Source: Salinivibrio kushneri (GTDB taxonomy: Bacteria; Pseudomonadota; Gammaproteobacteria; Enterobacterales; Vibrionaceae). Taken from it: DNA of 64,000 nt. Where the stretch lies: positions 2,133,317 through 2,197,316 of the forward strand of contig NZ_CP114588.1 of assembly GCF_027286325.1 (NCBI RefSeq), given 5' to 3'. Below, piece after piece: positions 45,990 to 56,241 of the stretch (within the stretch, counting starts at the first letter, position 1; each line of letters starts with the position of its first letter). A program made the translations under genes and the position numbers. The notes beneath the pieces are model-generated. The model ran no database searches. It saw only the letters and a program-made list of their open reading frames with translations, and had not been told where the DNA came from.

Positions 45990-46493
45990 ATGCGTACGTC
46001 ACACACTCCCCTGTTCACCCCTGCAGACAACTACCCTGCCCATCAGCCATCTGATTTGAATCAGCTCTTAGAGCTCGCGGCAGAAGCACTGGCACAAAAG
46101 TACAAACGCGAAGGCACCTTCACGAGCCCTAAAAACGTGATGGAGTACTTAAAGCTCAAACTCGGCGCGTACGATCGTGAAGTGTTTGCGTTGATGCTGC
46201 TGGATAACCAACATCGGCTGATCCAGTTCGATATCCTGTTCTTTGGCACCATTGATGCCGCGTCTATCTATCCACGCGAAGTGGCAAAAGCGGCACTGAG
46301 TCACAATGCAGCCGCCGTTATCTTTGCCCACAACCACCCATCCGGGATTGCCGAGCCGTCACAAGCAGACCGTCATATCACTGACAAGCTGATCAAAGCG
46401 TTGGGCCTTATTGATGTTCGCGTTTTAGATCATGTGGTTGTCGGTGAAGACTGTGTGTCTTTCGCCGAGCGAGGCTGGATCCCAGTCGTGTAG
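45990..46493 (+). CDS. radC: RadC-like JAB-domain protein
   Basis: A 167-residue mobile-element form of RadC. The JAB/MPN metal motif FAHNHPSG followed by PSQAD is complete, and [18 protein letters not shown] precedes it. The N-terminal HhH segment of chromosomal RadC is reduced. Such RadC genes are common in islands beside recombinases; a DNA-repair role has been questioned, and the true activity is unclear. ATG 45990 follows AAAGGAG. Confidence 0.9.
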   Translation: MRTSHTPLFTPADNYPAHQPSDLNQLLELAAEALAQKYKREGTFTSPKNVMEYLKLKLGAYDREVFALMLLDNQHRLIQFDILFFGTIDAASIYPREVAKAALSHNAAAVIFAHNHPSGIAEPSQADRHITDKLIKALGLIDVRVLDHVVVGEDCVSFAERGWIPVV

Positions 46494-46668
46494 CGGCTTC
46501 AAAGGCCATTTTTACACGCCATACATGCACACAGGCAGCGATACCTTTCCCTGCTTCTCATTATGTTAAAACGGGAAGCAGCCAACCCAGGCGCAACAAG
46601 GGTCCGGCTGTCGCTGTCGTGCTGTGCTTCTCAAAACCTCCATCTGTGAAGAAAAAAGGAAGTAAGCC

Positions 46669-47229
46669 ATGTCAGAAGTTCAAGCCATCAAAGATGCTGA
46701 GACTGTTCAGCTTATCGGCCACCTATTGAGTATTCGTTATCATCGCCAAATGGCCGACGTCTGGTATATCGGGTTAAACCTGGCGTTACGTATCTCCGAT
46801 CTGCTTGCCATTCGGTTCGACGACATCCACGGTGACCGGTTGCGAATCAAAGAGCGTAAGACAGGTAAGATTGCTGATATCCAGCTCAACTCCAAAACAC
46901 TGGCGCGCATTGAAAAGATACGGGCAGACCATCCTGACCACGTCTACCTGTTTCAATCTCACCGCTGTCAGCAGATTAAGCAGTTGCCGCCTAAACCGCT
47001 CTCTCGGCGTGCTGTTACTCTGGCCTTTCAACAGGTTGGGCAAGAGCTCAACCTCTCGTTAGGGACGCACTCAATGCGAAAAACACGCGGTTATATGCTG
47101 TATCAAGCCACAAAAGATATTGGTCGGGTGATGAAAATGCTGCGTCATACCTCAGAAGGCATCACGCTTCGTTATATTGGTATTACACAGGAGGATGTCG
47201 ACAATGATTTTATTGCCTTAGAGATATGA
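46669..47229 (+). CDS. Small tyrosine recombinase (catalytic domain only)
   Basis: A 186-residue protein equal to the catalytic domain of a tyrosine recombinase: Arg in NLALRISDLLAI, THSMRKTRG (H-x-x-R), MLRHTSEGITLRYIGI with the second His and Tyr. It has no arm-binding domain and no core-binding SAM-like domain of normal size. It may work with the full-length integrase or mobilise a smaller unit that includes radC and the Gp2-like gene. A good AAGGAAG precedes ATG 46669. Confidence 0.88.
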   Translation: MSEVQAIKDAETVQLIGHLLSIRYHRQMADVWYIGLNLALRISDLLAIRFDDIHGDRLRIKERKTGKIADIQLNSKTLARIEKIRADHPDHVYLFQSHRCQQIKQLPPKPLSRRAVTLAFQQVGQELNLSLGTHSMRKTRGYMLYQATKDIGRVMKMLRHTSEGITLRYIGITQEDVDNDFIALEI

Positions 47230-47305
47230 AATAAGGCCGCACCATGACAGTACGGCCGACGGGATTTTAAATATATATCATCAATAAAAAACGATTTTGC
47301 ACGAT

Positions 47306-47980
47306 TTACTTGGTGCTAGAACCAAAGCAACGAAACCCCTCGTTGCGACGCTTGGTTCTTTTTTTGGCCAAATAGCTTAATCGATAGAATATATCTTTAT
47401 ACTCCTGCTCAGCGCGTTCAGAGCTCTCAGGACGTCCGTGAAGGTAGTAAATACTATTATCAGGGATATGCACTAACCCCATCGCTTGATTGTTACACAG
47501 GCCGATTGCCTTCGCCCAGGCACGGGCAATGATATTATATAAACCATCACCGCACTCAACATTCTCAAACTTTCCCCAACGGTAAAACCTATCCTTATTT
47601 AAAACCAACGCGAAATGATAGTGGTCGTTGTGTGAACCATCGCGCTCTCTTGCCCATACATACCGCACCTTACAACGATGCATCCGCTTACCCTTCGCTC
47701 GCTTCTCACACTCTTGCTTTGCCATTTCTAATTCAATAGCTCGAATAAAAACTTTAACGGTATCTTTTCTCCTCCGTCTTAACGAAAACACCTCATCACG
47801 CATCAGAAAGTCATCAGACTCATCAATAGCTGGAAACCTTAAGTCAAGACGAGCAATAGTGAGGTTTTTATAGTCATGACATCCATCAGCTAGCACCTCT
47901 CTTATTTTATCTAAACACCTTCCCTTACATTCATTAACAGGTAGGAGAATGGGAAACCCCTCATAGGTATGTTGATTCAT
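47306..47980 (-). CDS. Inovirus Gp2/YagK-YfjJ family protein
   Basis: A 224-residue protein. The features MLRLDLRFPAI-like start of the domain (TIARLDLRFPAIDESDDF), YVWARERDGSHNDHYHFALVLNKD and GLVHIPDNSIYYL place it in the family of Gp2/YagK-type proteins found in inovirus-like and P4-like satellites. The family is thought to take part in replication because it contains a rolling-circle-like HxH region (here DHYHFAL). That function is inferred. It sits convergent with the small recombinase and divergent from the following unknown gene. Confidence 0.8.
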   Translation of the reverse strand: MNQHTYEGFPILLPVNECKGRCLDKIREVLADGCHDYKNLTIARLDLRFPAIDESDDFLMRDEVFSLRRRRKDTVKVFIRAIELEMAKQECEKRAKGKRMHRCKVRYVWARERDGSHNDHYHFALVLNKDRFYRWGKFENVECGDGLYNIIARAWAKAIGLCNNQAMGLVHIPDNSIYYLHGRPESSERAEQEYKDIFYRLSYLAKKRTKRRNEGFRCFGSSTK

Positions 47981-48267
47981 TTTATGTTCCTCTATTAGTT
48001 CTACAAAGGAACACTAGTTAGATTATTTTTTACCTTACCTTCTTTACTGGTAATGGGTATATGAAGAGAAGAGCTAATATGTATATTACTATACCGACAA
48101 CTCCCCCTCCTCCTGTGACCATGTCCCCTTCCAGCTAACCTGGATTCTCCCTCCTCCATCGACGAACTGAGTATGTGGAAGTTATGTTATCGAACCAAAA
48201 ACGATCATTACTACAATCGCATTGAATATACACTATTGACACTTACCAGCAAAAAAAAGCATTATTT

Positions 48268-48841
48268 GTGACAAGTATCACACACAAACAAAAGAGCGAA
48301 CAGCTAACTGTTTATCACTTTAAAAAGGTGATAAAACAGGTTAAAAATAACAAGCCAGTTGATATAAAAATGTCAGTAAAAGTCATAAATATTCATCTTC
48401 TAACAGCTGTAACGACGAAAAGAGATTTGTTTTTCTTTTGGAATGAAATACTCAGCGAGTCTCTTCTAGATCTAACAAATGAAGAGAGAGATAATATAAA
48501 TGGATATATTGAAGATCAGCCTATATCCAACAAAACAATCAGGGTTCTATCTGATGTTATTTATAAAAAAAGCCAATATAGCAAAAATGAAACCTCAAGA
48601 TTCTTAGTAAGAACAAAAGAAAAACTATATCGTGAAAAGTTAAAAAAATATGACTTCAAAGACCTTTGCAATGAAGATAGAAAAACAAACTGGCTGTGGT
48701 GCTATATAAGAAAGAATACGAACAAAAAGTTGGGACATTTGATATACAAGGAAAACATAAAAGGCAACCCAACCAAGGAAGTTATTTTTAAAGACCTTGA
48801 ACTGAACCATCTTTATCTGCAAGAAACACTCCCAAACACGA
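48268..48841 (+). pseudogene. N-terminal part of an unknown gene split by an IS3-family element
   Basis: The frame starts with GTG 48268 (or ATG 48370) and runs for 191 codons until the IS left end. It is lysine- and asparagine-rich, AT-rich and hydrophilic, unlike the chromosomal genes. I do not recognise it. The continuation is at 50145-50634. It was probably a helical DNA-associated protein of the island, but no motif proves this. The open frame continues into the IS and stops at 48864. Confidence 0.65.
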
Positions 48842-48870
48842 TGTCTCGTCCTAAAATAGGTTGACAGTTT

Positions 48871-49638
48871 TTAGGCCAGCTCCAGTAGCTGGCCTTTTCT
48901 ATTATGCACCTGATTGGGGGTTGTCATACTTAAACTCAGGTGCGGTCTCATTTCGTTGTATATCGCTATCGATTCTTTTACCAGTACTTTCAGCTCTGCC
49001 AGTGTCTTACACCGGTACAGTAAAAACTCCTGCTTCAGTATGCCATTGATTCTTTCCGCTAACGCGTTTTGGTAGCAATCATAACCATCCGTCATCGACG
49101 ACTGGATTTGACTCTCCTGTAACGCATTCTGATAAACGGCTGAGCAGTATTGCGAACCTCGGTCTGAGTGATGTACCGCATTGCCGATATAGCGCTTATC
49201 TTTGACGGCCATTTTCAGCGCTTTCACTACATTGTCTACTTTCATATCTTCGCTCACGTGATAACCCACTATCTTGCGTGAACTGGCATCGGTCACCAGT
49301 GACAGGTAATGCACACCTTGGTCTGATTCAACATAAGTTATGTCGCTAACCAGTACATGCGCAGCATCATGTAGTCCGTCTTCTTTTAGCAGGTTAGGAT
49401 GTTTCTTCATCCAGTGCTTACTACACGTTGTTTTTGTGTAGCTTTTCTTGGGTCTAACCAGTAAACCTTCACTTTTCAGATAGCTAAAAAACCCGTCTCG
49501 CCCTAGTTTAATGCCATGTTCAACTAGCTTGGGCTTTACCAACGCGTAGAGCTTACGCGCCCCTAACCTCGGCATATATTTACGCCAGTATTGGACCCAG
49601 TCTTTGATGATTGATAGTTCAGCTCTTCGGCTTTCCAT
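48871..49638 (-). CDS. IS3-family transposase OrfB (DDE integrase domain)
   Basis: 255 residues from the first ATG. The DDE triad is visible: Asp in VLVSDITYVE, Asp in HHSDRGSQY, Glu in LAERINGILKQE. The true product is an OrfA-OrfB fusion made by -1 frameshifting in the A-rich end of orfA, since in that frame upstream codons read KIKLASACRAAGVSRQGVY. This supplies the conserved OrfB beginning missing from the ATG form. It lacks no catalytic residue. Confidence 0.93.
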   Translation of the reverse strand: MESRRAELSIIKDWVQYWRKYMPRLGARKLYALVKPKLVEHGIKLGRDGFFSYLKSEGLLVRPKKSYTKTTCSKHWMKKHPNLLKEDGLHDAAHVLVSDITYVESDQGVHYLSLVTDASSRKIVGYHVSEDMKVDNVVKALKMAVKDKRYIGNAVHHSDRGSQYCSAVYQNALQESQIQSSMTDGYDCYQNALAERINGILKQEFLLYRCKTLAELKVLVKESIAIYNEMRPHLSLSMTTPNQVHNRKGQLLELA

Positions 49639-49697
49639 TCGAGCAACGGCTTGGTAGACACCTTGTCGAGAAACGCCTGCGGCACGACATGCCGACG

Positions 49698-50099
49698 CTA
49701 ACTTGATTTTGCTTTTGGCTTTGGCTTGCCAGATGTACCGGATAAGTACTTTTTTCTGAGGCCGGCTCCGTACTCATTGTCCATGATATCGACCATACCG
49801 TTGAGGATTTGGTTACGCAGTTTCTCTTCGGCTAACTCACGCTCAAGGCGCTTGATAGTTTCGGCTGGGGTTTCTTTTGAATGTGGCATAAGGGGATGCT
49901 GAAATGGTTTCGACCAATCGAGTCTACCATGTTTTCTGAGCCAGACGAGCACCGTTGAGCGGCCCTGAATACCAAAACGGGCTTGCGCTTGTTTGTAGGT
50001 CATTTCACCTTTTTCAACACGCTCAACAACGCCTAATTTAAAGGCTAAGGTGTAATCACGTTGCGTACGCTTACGGCTTGAGTTACTTGATGTTGTCAT
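49698..50099 (-). CDS. IS3-family transposase OrfA
   Basis: 133 residues. The N-terminal helix-turn-helix includes YTLAFKLGVVERVEKGEMTY and ARFGIQGRSTVLVWLRKHG; a leucine-zipper-like coil follows (RLERELAEEKLRNQIL). OrfA binds the IS ends and, fused to OrfB by frameshift, forms the active transposase. The end KPKPKAKSS comes from an A-rich run suited to slippage. Confidence 0.93.
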   Translation of the reverse strand: MTTSSNSSRKRTQRDYTLAFKLGVVERVEKGEMTYKQAQARFGIQGRSTVLVWLRKHGRLDWSKPFQHPLMPHSKETPAETIKRLERELAEEKLRNQILNGMVDIMDNEYGAGLRKKYLSGTSGKPKPKAKSS

Positions 50100-50144
50100 A
50101 AAGAAGTCCTCTTTATGTCAACGTATTTCAGGACGGGACACGAC

Positions 50145-50634
50145 AGAAGAAAAAAGGAGACAAATAGAGAACTGCTTCATTTATTCCCCCTACTCAGAAA
50201 ATGGGGAGGAACAATTATCGAACCATTTTAAAGATGAGTGGAGAAAAAACACTAATAGAAATGAAATGATAAAGTGGTTAGATGACTGTCACAGCAATCA
50301 GCTCATGTGGGCTTATGATTACATAAAAAAAAGAGAAGAAATAAGGTACACTTGGACACCGTCAAGCAATGAAGATATCAGGTCAGTAGTTGTAGCGTTT
50401 TATGACCTCATTCCTGAAAAAGAAAAAAAAGATTTTATAATTAAATTCAGGCGCGCCTGGAACACAAAAAAGTATAGAATTAAAAAAACAGAAAAAATAC
50501 TACCGATAGAAAGTGAAGTTCTTCACAAGATCGATAAATTGGCTGGGGAGACGGGAAGCACACCCCAGGGCGTCATAAAAAAGCTCATTAACTCTATGGA
50601 TTGGGACGAGATTTTGGACATATTGGAGGGGTGA
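50145..50634 (+). pseudogene. C-terminal part of the IS-interrupted unknown gene
   Basis: The open frame (visible first ATG at 50266) continues back to the IS right end without a stop: KEQIENCFIYSPYSENGEEQ then HFKDEWRKNTNRN. The last ~45 residues (PIESEVLHKIDKLAGETGS then PQGVIKKLIN) look like a short ribbon-helix-helix-type DNA-binding tail. Removing the IS and one CGA copy joins the two parts one base out of frame by my count. A one-base change in the A-run at 50151-50156 would account for it. Function unknown. Confidence 0.6.
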
Positions 50635-50820
50635 GCGAAAAAACATGATCATTTATATCACTGGAGTGCATTCTTAAACTTTAATGATTTTCTGATACTC
50701 AACATCTACATTTGCTAATACGAGGGCTCTTAGGACAGATGAGGTTGACGACTCCTAGACCTCTCATTGGAATACAGCAACAATGTCAAAGGCATGCTTG
50801 GCAGAGGAAAAGAGATAAAA

Positions 50821-52476
50821 ATGGTAAACGAAAGAGTTCTGTCTTCCACTCACTTACAGCGATTAAAACAGCTTGAGCAACATTTTGGCCATGATAAAGC
50901 CTATGATGTCGATATCTCTTTTCTCGCGGATATTTTGCATTGCTCAGAGAGAAATGTGAGCAAGCTAATGGCATCGCTGGACAGTAGAGGAGTTATAAAC
51001 TGGCGACCTGGAAGCGGACGAGGGCGACGCTCTCAGCTTACCGTGTTGAAGACCTTCAAAGTAACCCTCTTATCCCAACTAGAGATCATCGCCCGTCGAG
51101 GCAATATCAATCGCGCTTTTCAGTTAGCAACGCAGTTTGAGCAACAAAACCTGTTTCAAGAGTGGCTTCCATATTGGTCAGACTCGGCAAAGAATGAGCT
51201 CAGAAAACAGAACACCTTAATGTATCTTGTCCCGTATAATCTGCCAGAGTGGCGACCGCACCTCGCACAATCCTCACGCTCCATTATTCTCATCGAGAGT
51301 TTGTTTGACACCTTAGTGAAGTTTGACCCCGAGCAACAGAAAATCATTCCTCATGTAGCACACCAGTTTTATTATGAAGATAACAAGGTAGTCGTTCGCC
51401 TCCGTAACGATGTCACCATGCACAACGGTGAGCCGCTGACGGCCGAGCTTGTAAAGACTAACCTGGAGATGCGACGTGATACCCCTCACCCCTACCAACT
51501 TCTATTTCGTCACTTGAAGAGCATTGAAACCCGCGGTCAATGGGTTATCTTTCATATGTGCCAATTCGACCCAATATTCATCCACTTATTAGCTGACTCA
51601 CACACCGCTATTTTTGATTTCAATGCCTCTGCTCCCATAGGTAGCGGCCCTTATCAAATAGAGAGAGTTGAGACGAAAAGGTGGAGTTTGATCCGAAATC
51701 GCCGCTATTTTGGTTTAGGTGGACATATTGAGCGGGCTATGTTTTGGTCAAGTGACTCGACGCCAGACGCTACGGTGCATGTAGCTGAACACCCGTACTT
51801 TGAGGACCAGCTAGGAAAAGTTGAAGACATTGACCATAGTGGTTGTACCGTGCTGCAGTTTCATCACCATTCGAAGGGGCTATCCCTAAAGGAGCGTGCT
51901 TGGATTGTTCATCACTGTCGTAAGTTTATCGGTGAAAACAACATGGACGCGGCAAACAGCATCATGCCAACTCACCAGAAAAAAGGCTTTCATCTATTTA
52001 ACCAAGAAATGTCAGCACCTCACAGACCGATTAAAATAGCAGTCAAAGACTGCCATGAAATGGAAGTGTCTCCCCTACTCGATGCCCTCGCCGCCAAAGG
52101 AGTAGCATGGCAACTGCTCGATAAAGAACAGACGGATGTTATCCCGGATTTATCGTACGACTGCTATGTTTTTAGCGATGACTTGGCCTTCCAGTATTAT
52201 GAGTGGTTGTTATCAGGGGAAATATTTACTCTCTGCTTACCCGAAAAGTCTAAACAAAGCCTACTTACGTTCATCAATATGCTCATGCAAGAGAGCGATG
52301 ATAGTCAAGACTTCCTATACAAGCTCTATCGAGCCGAGGACTGGTTGATACAAAACTACTACTACTGCCCATTATGGCGTAATCATTTTTCTGTCAGTCG
52401 TGCAGATAACCTTTATGGTACTGAAACAAGCAATATGGGGGTTATGTCCTTAGTGAAAATGTGGTTGGAGGATTAG
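50821..52476 (+). CDS. sgrR: SgrR-family transcriptional regulator
   Basis: 551 residues, exactly the length of E. coli SgrR. The N-terminal winged-helix domain has DISFLADILHCSERNVSKLMASLDSRGVI and GSGRGRRSQL; the rest is a solute-binding-protein-like domain (SBP_bac_5) with TMHNGEPLTAELVKTNL and PIGSGPYQIERV. SgrR senses phosphosugar stress and activates the sRNA sgrS in enterics. I chose ATG 50821, preceded by AGAGGAAAAGAG, over the ATG at 50767. Its position by an alpha-glucoside PTS operon suggests it watches phosphorylated sugar made by that system; that link is inferred. Confidence 0.85.
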   Translation: MVNERVLSSTHLQRLKQLEQHFGHDKAYDVDISFLADILHCSERNVSKLMASLDSRGVINWRPGSGRGRRSQLTVLKTFKVTLLSQLEIIARRGNINRAFQLATQFEQQNLFQEWLPYWSDSAKNELRKQNTLMYLVPYNLPEWRPHLAQSSRSIILIESLFDTLVKFDPEQQKIIPHVAHQFYYEDNKVVVRLRNDVTMHNGEPLTAELVKTNLEMRRDTPHPYQLLFRHLKSIETRGQWVIFHMCQFDPIFIHLLADSHTAIFDFNASAPIGSGPYQIERVETKRWSLIRNRRYFGLGGHIERAMFWSSDSTPDATVHVAEHPYFEDQLGKVEDIDHSGCTVLQFHHHSKGLSLKERAWIVHHCRKFIGENNMDAANSIMPTHQKKGFHLFNQEMSAPHRPIKIAVKDCHEMEVSPLLDALAAKGVAWQLLDKEQTDVIPDLSYDCYVFSDDLAFQYYEWLLSGEIFTLCLPEKSKQSLLTFINMLMQESDDSQDFLYKLYRAEDWLIQNYYYCPLWRNHFSVSRADNLYGTETSNMGVMSLVKMWLED

Positions 52477-52622
52477 CACCCTCTGAAGGGACATGGTAAA
52501 TCGGCTCACAGATCGCGGACAAAAACAAAAAGGATGAACACCTAACTTTGCATCCATCATTCTTTGCTTTCGTTGATTGGCCAATAATCTTTCGAGACGG
52601 CATCAACACGGGAGCAGTAACA

Positions 52623-52793
52623 ATGATACCGCTAGACTATACACTTTACCGCCCAAGCGCACAGCATCGAACCGTCAACACCAAAATATGGGTTCCTGTT
52701 AATTCCAGAGCAAAACGAACACGCATCCCTTACTTGGCATTCACTATCGGGTTTGTTGTTGGGCAGTTTGTTCATCTCCTGTCGATTTTTTGA
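52623..52793 (+). CDS. Candidate small membrane protein downstream of sgrR
   Basis: A 56-residue frame starting MIPLDYTLYRPSAQ, with a basic middle (NSRAKRTRIP) and one membrane helix at the C-terminus (YLAFTIGFVVGQFVHLLSIF). GGGAGC lies 8 bp before the ATG. A longer frame begins at 52548. It lies between sgrR and a terminator. In enterics the SgrR target sgrS also encodes a small protein, SgrT, that inhibits a PTS permease; this one could be analogous, but I see no sequence similarity. It may also be chance. Confidence 0.4.
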   Translation: MIPLDYTLYRPSAQHRTVNTKIWVPVNSRAKRTRIPYLAFTIGFVVGQFVHLLSIF

Positions 52794-52870
52794 TAGCTAG
52801 TTTGCTTGGTTAGTAACAACAACTCACAAAACTGGCTGCTTGCAATTACCTGGTATATCTCGGTGAGAAT

Positions 52871-52897
52871 AGGGAGCCTCTTTAGGGCTCCCTTTTA
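52871..52897 (+). terminator. Intrinsic terminator downstream of sgrR / small ORF
   Basis: GGGAGCC-TCTTTA-GGGCTCCC-TTTT on the plus strand. The A-run needed for the minus-strand aglB transcript is less clear. Confidence 0.8.
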
Positions 52898-52926
52898 GCT
52901 CTAGACTGTCTACAGCCCTGATCCGG

Positions 52927-54312
<1,386 letters not shown>

Positions 54313-54337
54313 TTATAAGTATTTGATAGATATATTT

Positions 54338-55978
54338 TTAAATGGCTGGATTTGGCGCAATGTCTGCATCCTCTTCCCTTTTTGCTTGTTTTTCACCTCG
54401 GTGCACAGCGACGATTTTTTCGCATTCCTCCCGAAGTTGGGGAACGTTTAGACCAATAATGACCTGTACAGCTTGGCCATTCGTCACCACATTGACCGCC
54501 CCGGTATTCATAAAGAACTCACGAGATGCAACCTTACTTGGGTCGGCAACCGTCACACGTAAACGTGTTGCACAGTTACTCAACTCAACAATGTTTTCTG
54601 TTCCACCTAGGCCATCCAAGGTTTCAGCCGCTTGTACTTGCAGTGGGTTGACTGCATGACCACCTTTGCCGGTAATTCCGTGTTTTTTATTGAAGTCATC
54701 TTTAGTGTGAAGTTTGAGATCGGCATCGCCTCGACCTGCAATTTGCACATCAAACTTTTCAATTAAGAACTTAAAGGTGACAAAGTAGATAAGCGTGAAT
54801 GCTAGACCAATTAGAATTTGGGTCACGACCATACTGGTGTGATTGCCAAGTAACGGTATCCAATTCCCTGTGACAAATTCGATTAACCCTCCCCCCATGT
54901 TTCCAACGACGCCGAAGCTATACATCATCATCGCCATGGTGCCAGCAAGGAGCGCATGAATAGCGAACAGCCAAGGCGCAATGAAAAGGAACGTAAATTC
55001 GAGTGGTTCAGTAATACCCACCAGCATCGCCGTGAGCGTCGCGGGAATGAGAAGCGCAGCGACCTTTTTACGATTCTCGGTCTTAGCTGTGGCATACATG
55101 GCCATCGCAATCCCGACACAACCAAAGACTTTCGAGTTACCGTGTAAGGCAAAACCGCCCGCAGGAAAGAGATCTTTTATCGCCGTTGACGATTGAGTGA
55201 AACTCTCGAGATTCATAAACCAATCAGCCGTGATGCCATTCGGGGTCGCGATGTTACCGAAGACAAACGGGGTATAGATGAAGTGATGCAGGCCGGTTGG
55301 GATTAAAATGCGTTCGAGAAAGGTATATAGCCATACGCCAAAAGACCCTGACTCCAACATGAATGTTTGTAGACTGAGGATGCCCTGTTGAATGGAAGGC
55401 CAAATATAAAGAGTGAGCCAAGCTGCTGGGATCATCGCGAAGAACGACAACATGGCGACAAAAGATGCACCCTGAAAAATACCTAAATAGGCCGGTAACG
55501 TTTTTTCAAACGTACGATTGTGGATCCAGGTGATCAGAGACGAGATTATGATGGCACCAAAAATCCCAGTATCGAGCGTTTTGATCCCGGCCACTTCTGT
55601 GAGTCCTGATGTGCCGCCGATAGCCTGTGAAAAATCCACACCAAAAAACTCGCCCCAAAAGCCTCCCATTGCATTAACGAAGTAGTTAAACGTGAGGTAG
55701 GACACGAGCACAACCATCACTGCTCGAGCATGTGCTGTTTTGGCAAGGCCTATCGGTAAGCCGATAGCAAAAAGAAGAGCCATGTTGCGGAAGATGGTCC
55801 ATCCTCCTTCTTCGATGATTTTTAGTACTTGGTAATAAAGGCCCTCTTTATCTGCAAGATCGCCGACAAACACTGGGTTTTTCAGAACAATACTCAACCC
55901 AATCAGTATCCCAACAAACGGGAATAGCAGTACTGGGGTAAACATCGCTCCGCCTAATCGTTGTATTGCACTTAACAT
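54338..55978 (-). CDS. aglA: Alpha-glucoside PTS transporter EIICB
   Basis: A 546-residue membrane protein. The EIIC domain has about 10 hydrophobic segments (residues 10-430) and substrate motif GITEPLEFTFLFIAPWLF. The EIIB domain (about 450-530) has the phospho-cysteine in NCATRLRVTVADPSKV. There is no EIIA domain, so phosphate probably comes from the chromosomal EIIA-Glc. It imports and phosphorylates alpha-glucosides for AglB. It is divergent from aglR. The AG/GCTGC context before the ATG holds an AAGGAAG ribosome binding site. Confidence 0.93.
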   Translation of the reverse strand: MLSAIQRLGGAMFTPVLLFPFVGILIGLSIVLKNPVFVGDLADKEGLYYQVLKIIEEGGWTIFRNMALLFAIGLPIGLAKTAHARAVMVVLVSYLTFNYFVNAMGGFWGEFFGVDFSQAIGGTSGLTEVAGIKTLDTGIFGAIIISSLITWIHNRTFEKTLPAYLGIFQGASFVAMLSFFAMIPAAWLTLYIWPSIQQGILSLQTFMLESGSFGVWLYTFLERILIPTGLHHFIYTPFVFGNIATPNGITADWFMNLESFTQSSTAIKDLFPAGGFALHGNSKVFGCVGIAMAMYATAKTENRKKVAALLIPATLTAMLVGITEPLEFTFLFIAPWLFAIHALLAGTMAMMMYSFGVVGNMGGGLIEFVTGNWIPLLGNHTSMVVTQILIGLAFTLIYFVTFKFLIEKFDVQIAGRGDADLKLHTKDDFNKKHGITGKGGHAVNPLQVQAAETLDGLGGTENIVELSNCATRLRVTVADPSKVASREFFMNTGAVNVVTNGQAVQVIIGLNVPQLREECEKIVAVHRGEKQAKREEDADIAPNPAI

Positions 55979-56052
55979 AAGCAGCTTCCTTGGTAATTTT
56001 TTTAGGCTTCGTTGTCTTCTGACAACTACAACCTATACCCGCCCCAACAACA

Positions 56053-56102
56053 ATACAAATAAAGAATATGCAGATCGTGATAAGATACAAATAAATACAA
56101 AA
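56053..56102. promoter_or_regulatory. Direct repeats in the aglA-aglR intergenic region (candidate AglR operators)
   Basis: ATACAAATAAA occurs at 56053-56063 and 56085-56095, followed at once by a partial copy ATACAAAAAA. An inverse form TTTGTATTAT lies at about 56206, near the aglR start. GntR/UTRA repressors often bind such repeats between divergent genes. Confidence 0.45.
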
Positions 56103-56241
56103 AAGGCAAAAGCAGGGCAAAAAACGTACGAAAAATTGATCTTTATGCTTGATAAATAGACAAACCAGTGTTTTAGGGCGGAGGGTCGCTTAACTTGTCT
56201 TTTTTTTGTATTATCTGAAAGGTGTATTAGAGAGGTGAAAG

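Larger units (their letters stand above)
48842..50141 (-). mobile_element. IS3-family insertion sequence
   Basis: A 1300-bp element. The 26-bp terminal inverted repeats begin TGTCTCGTCCT on the left and TGTCCCGTCCT on the right, with 4 mismatches. It is flanked by the 3-bp duplication CGA (48839-48841 and 50142-50144). It carries orfA and orfB in the usual overlapping order, both intact, so it may still be active. It interrupts an unknown island gene. Confidence 0.9.

Noticed and set aside
48881..48896. CCAGCTCCAGTAGCTGG as an attachment site related to the tmRNA end
   Set aside because: It lies inside the IS left end and is simply an inverted repeat; the match to the tmRNA end is 9 bp.
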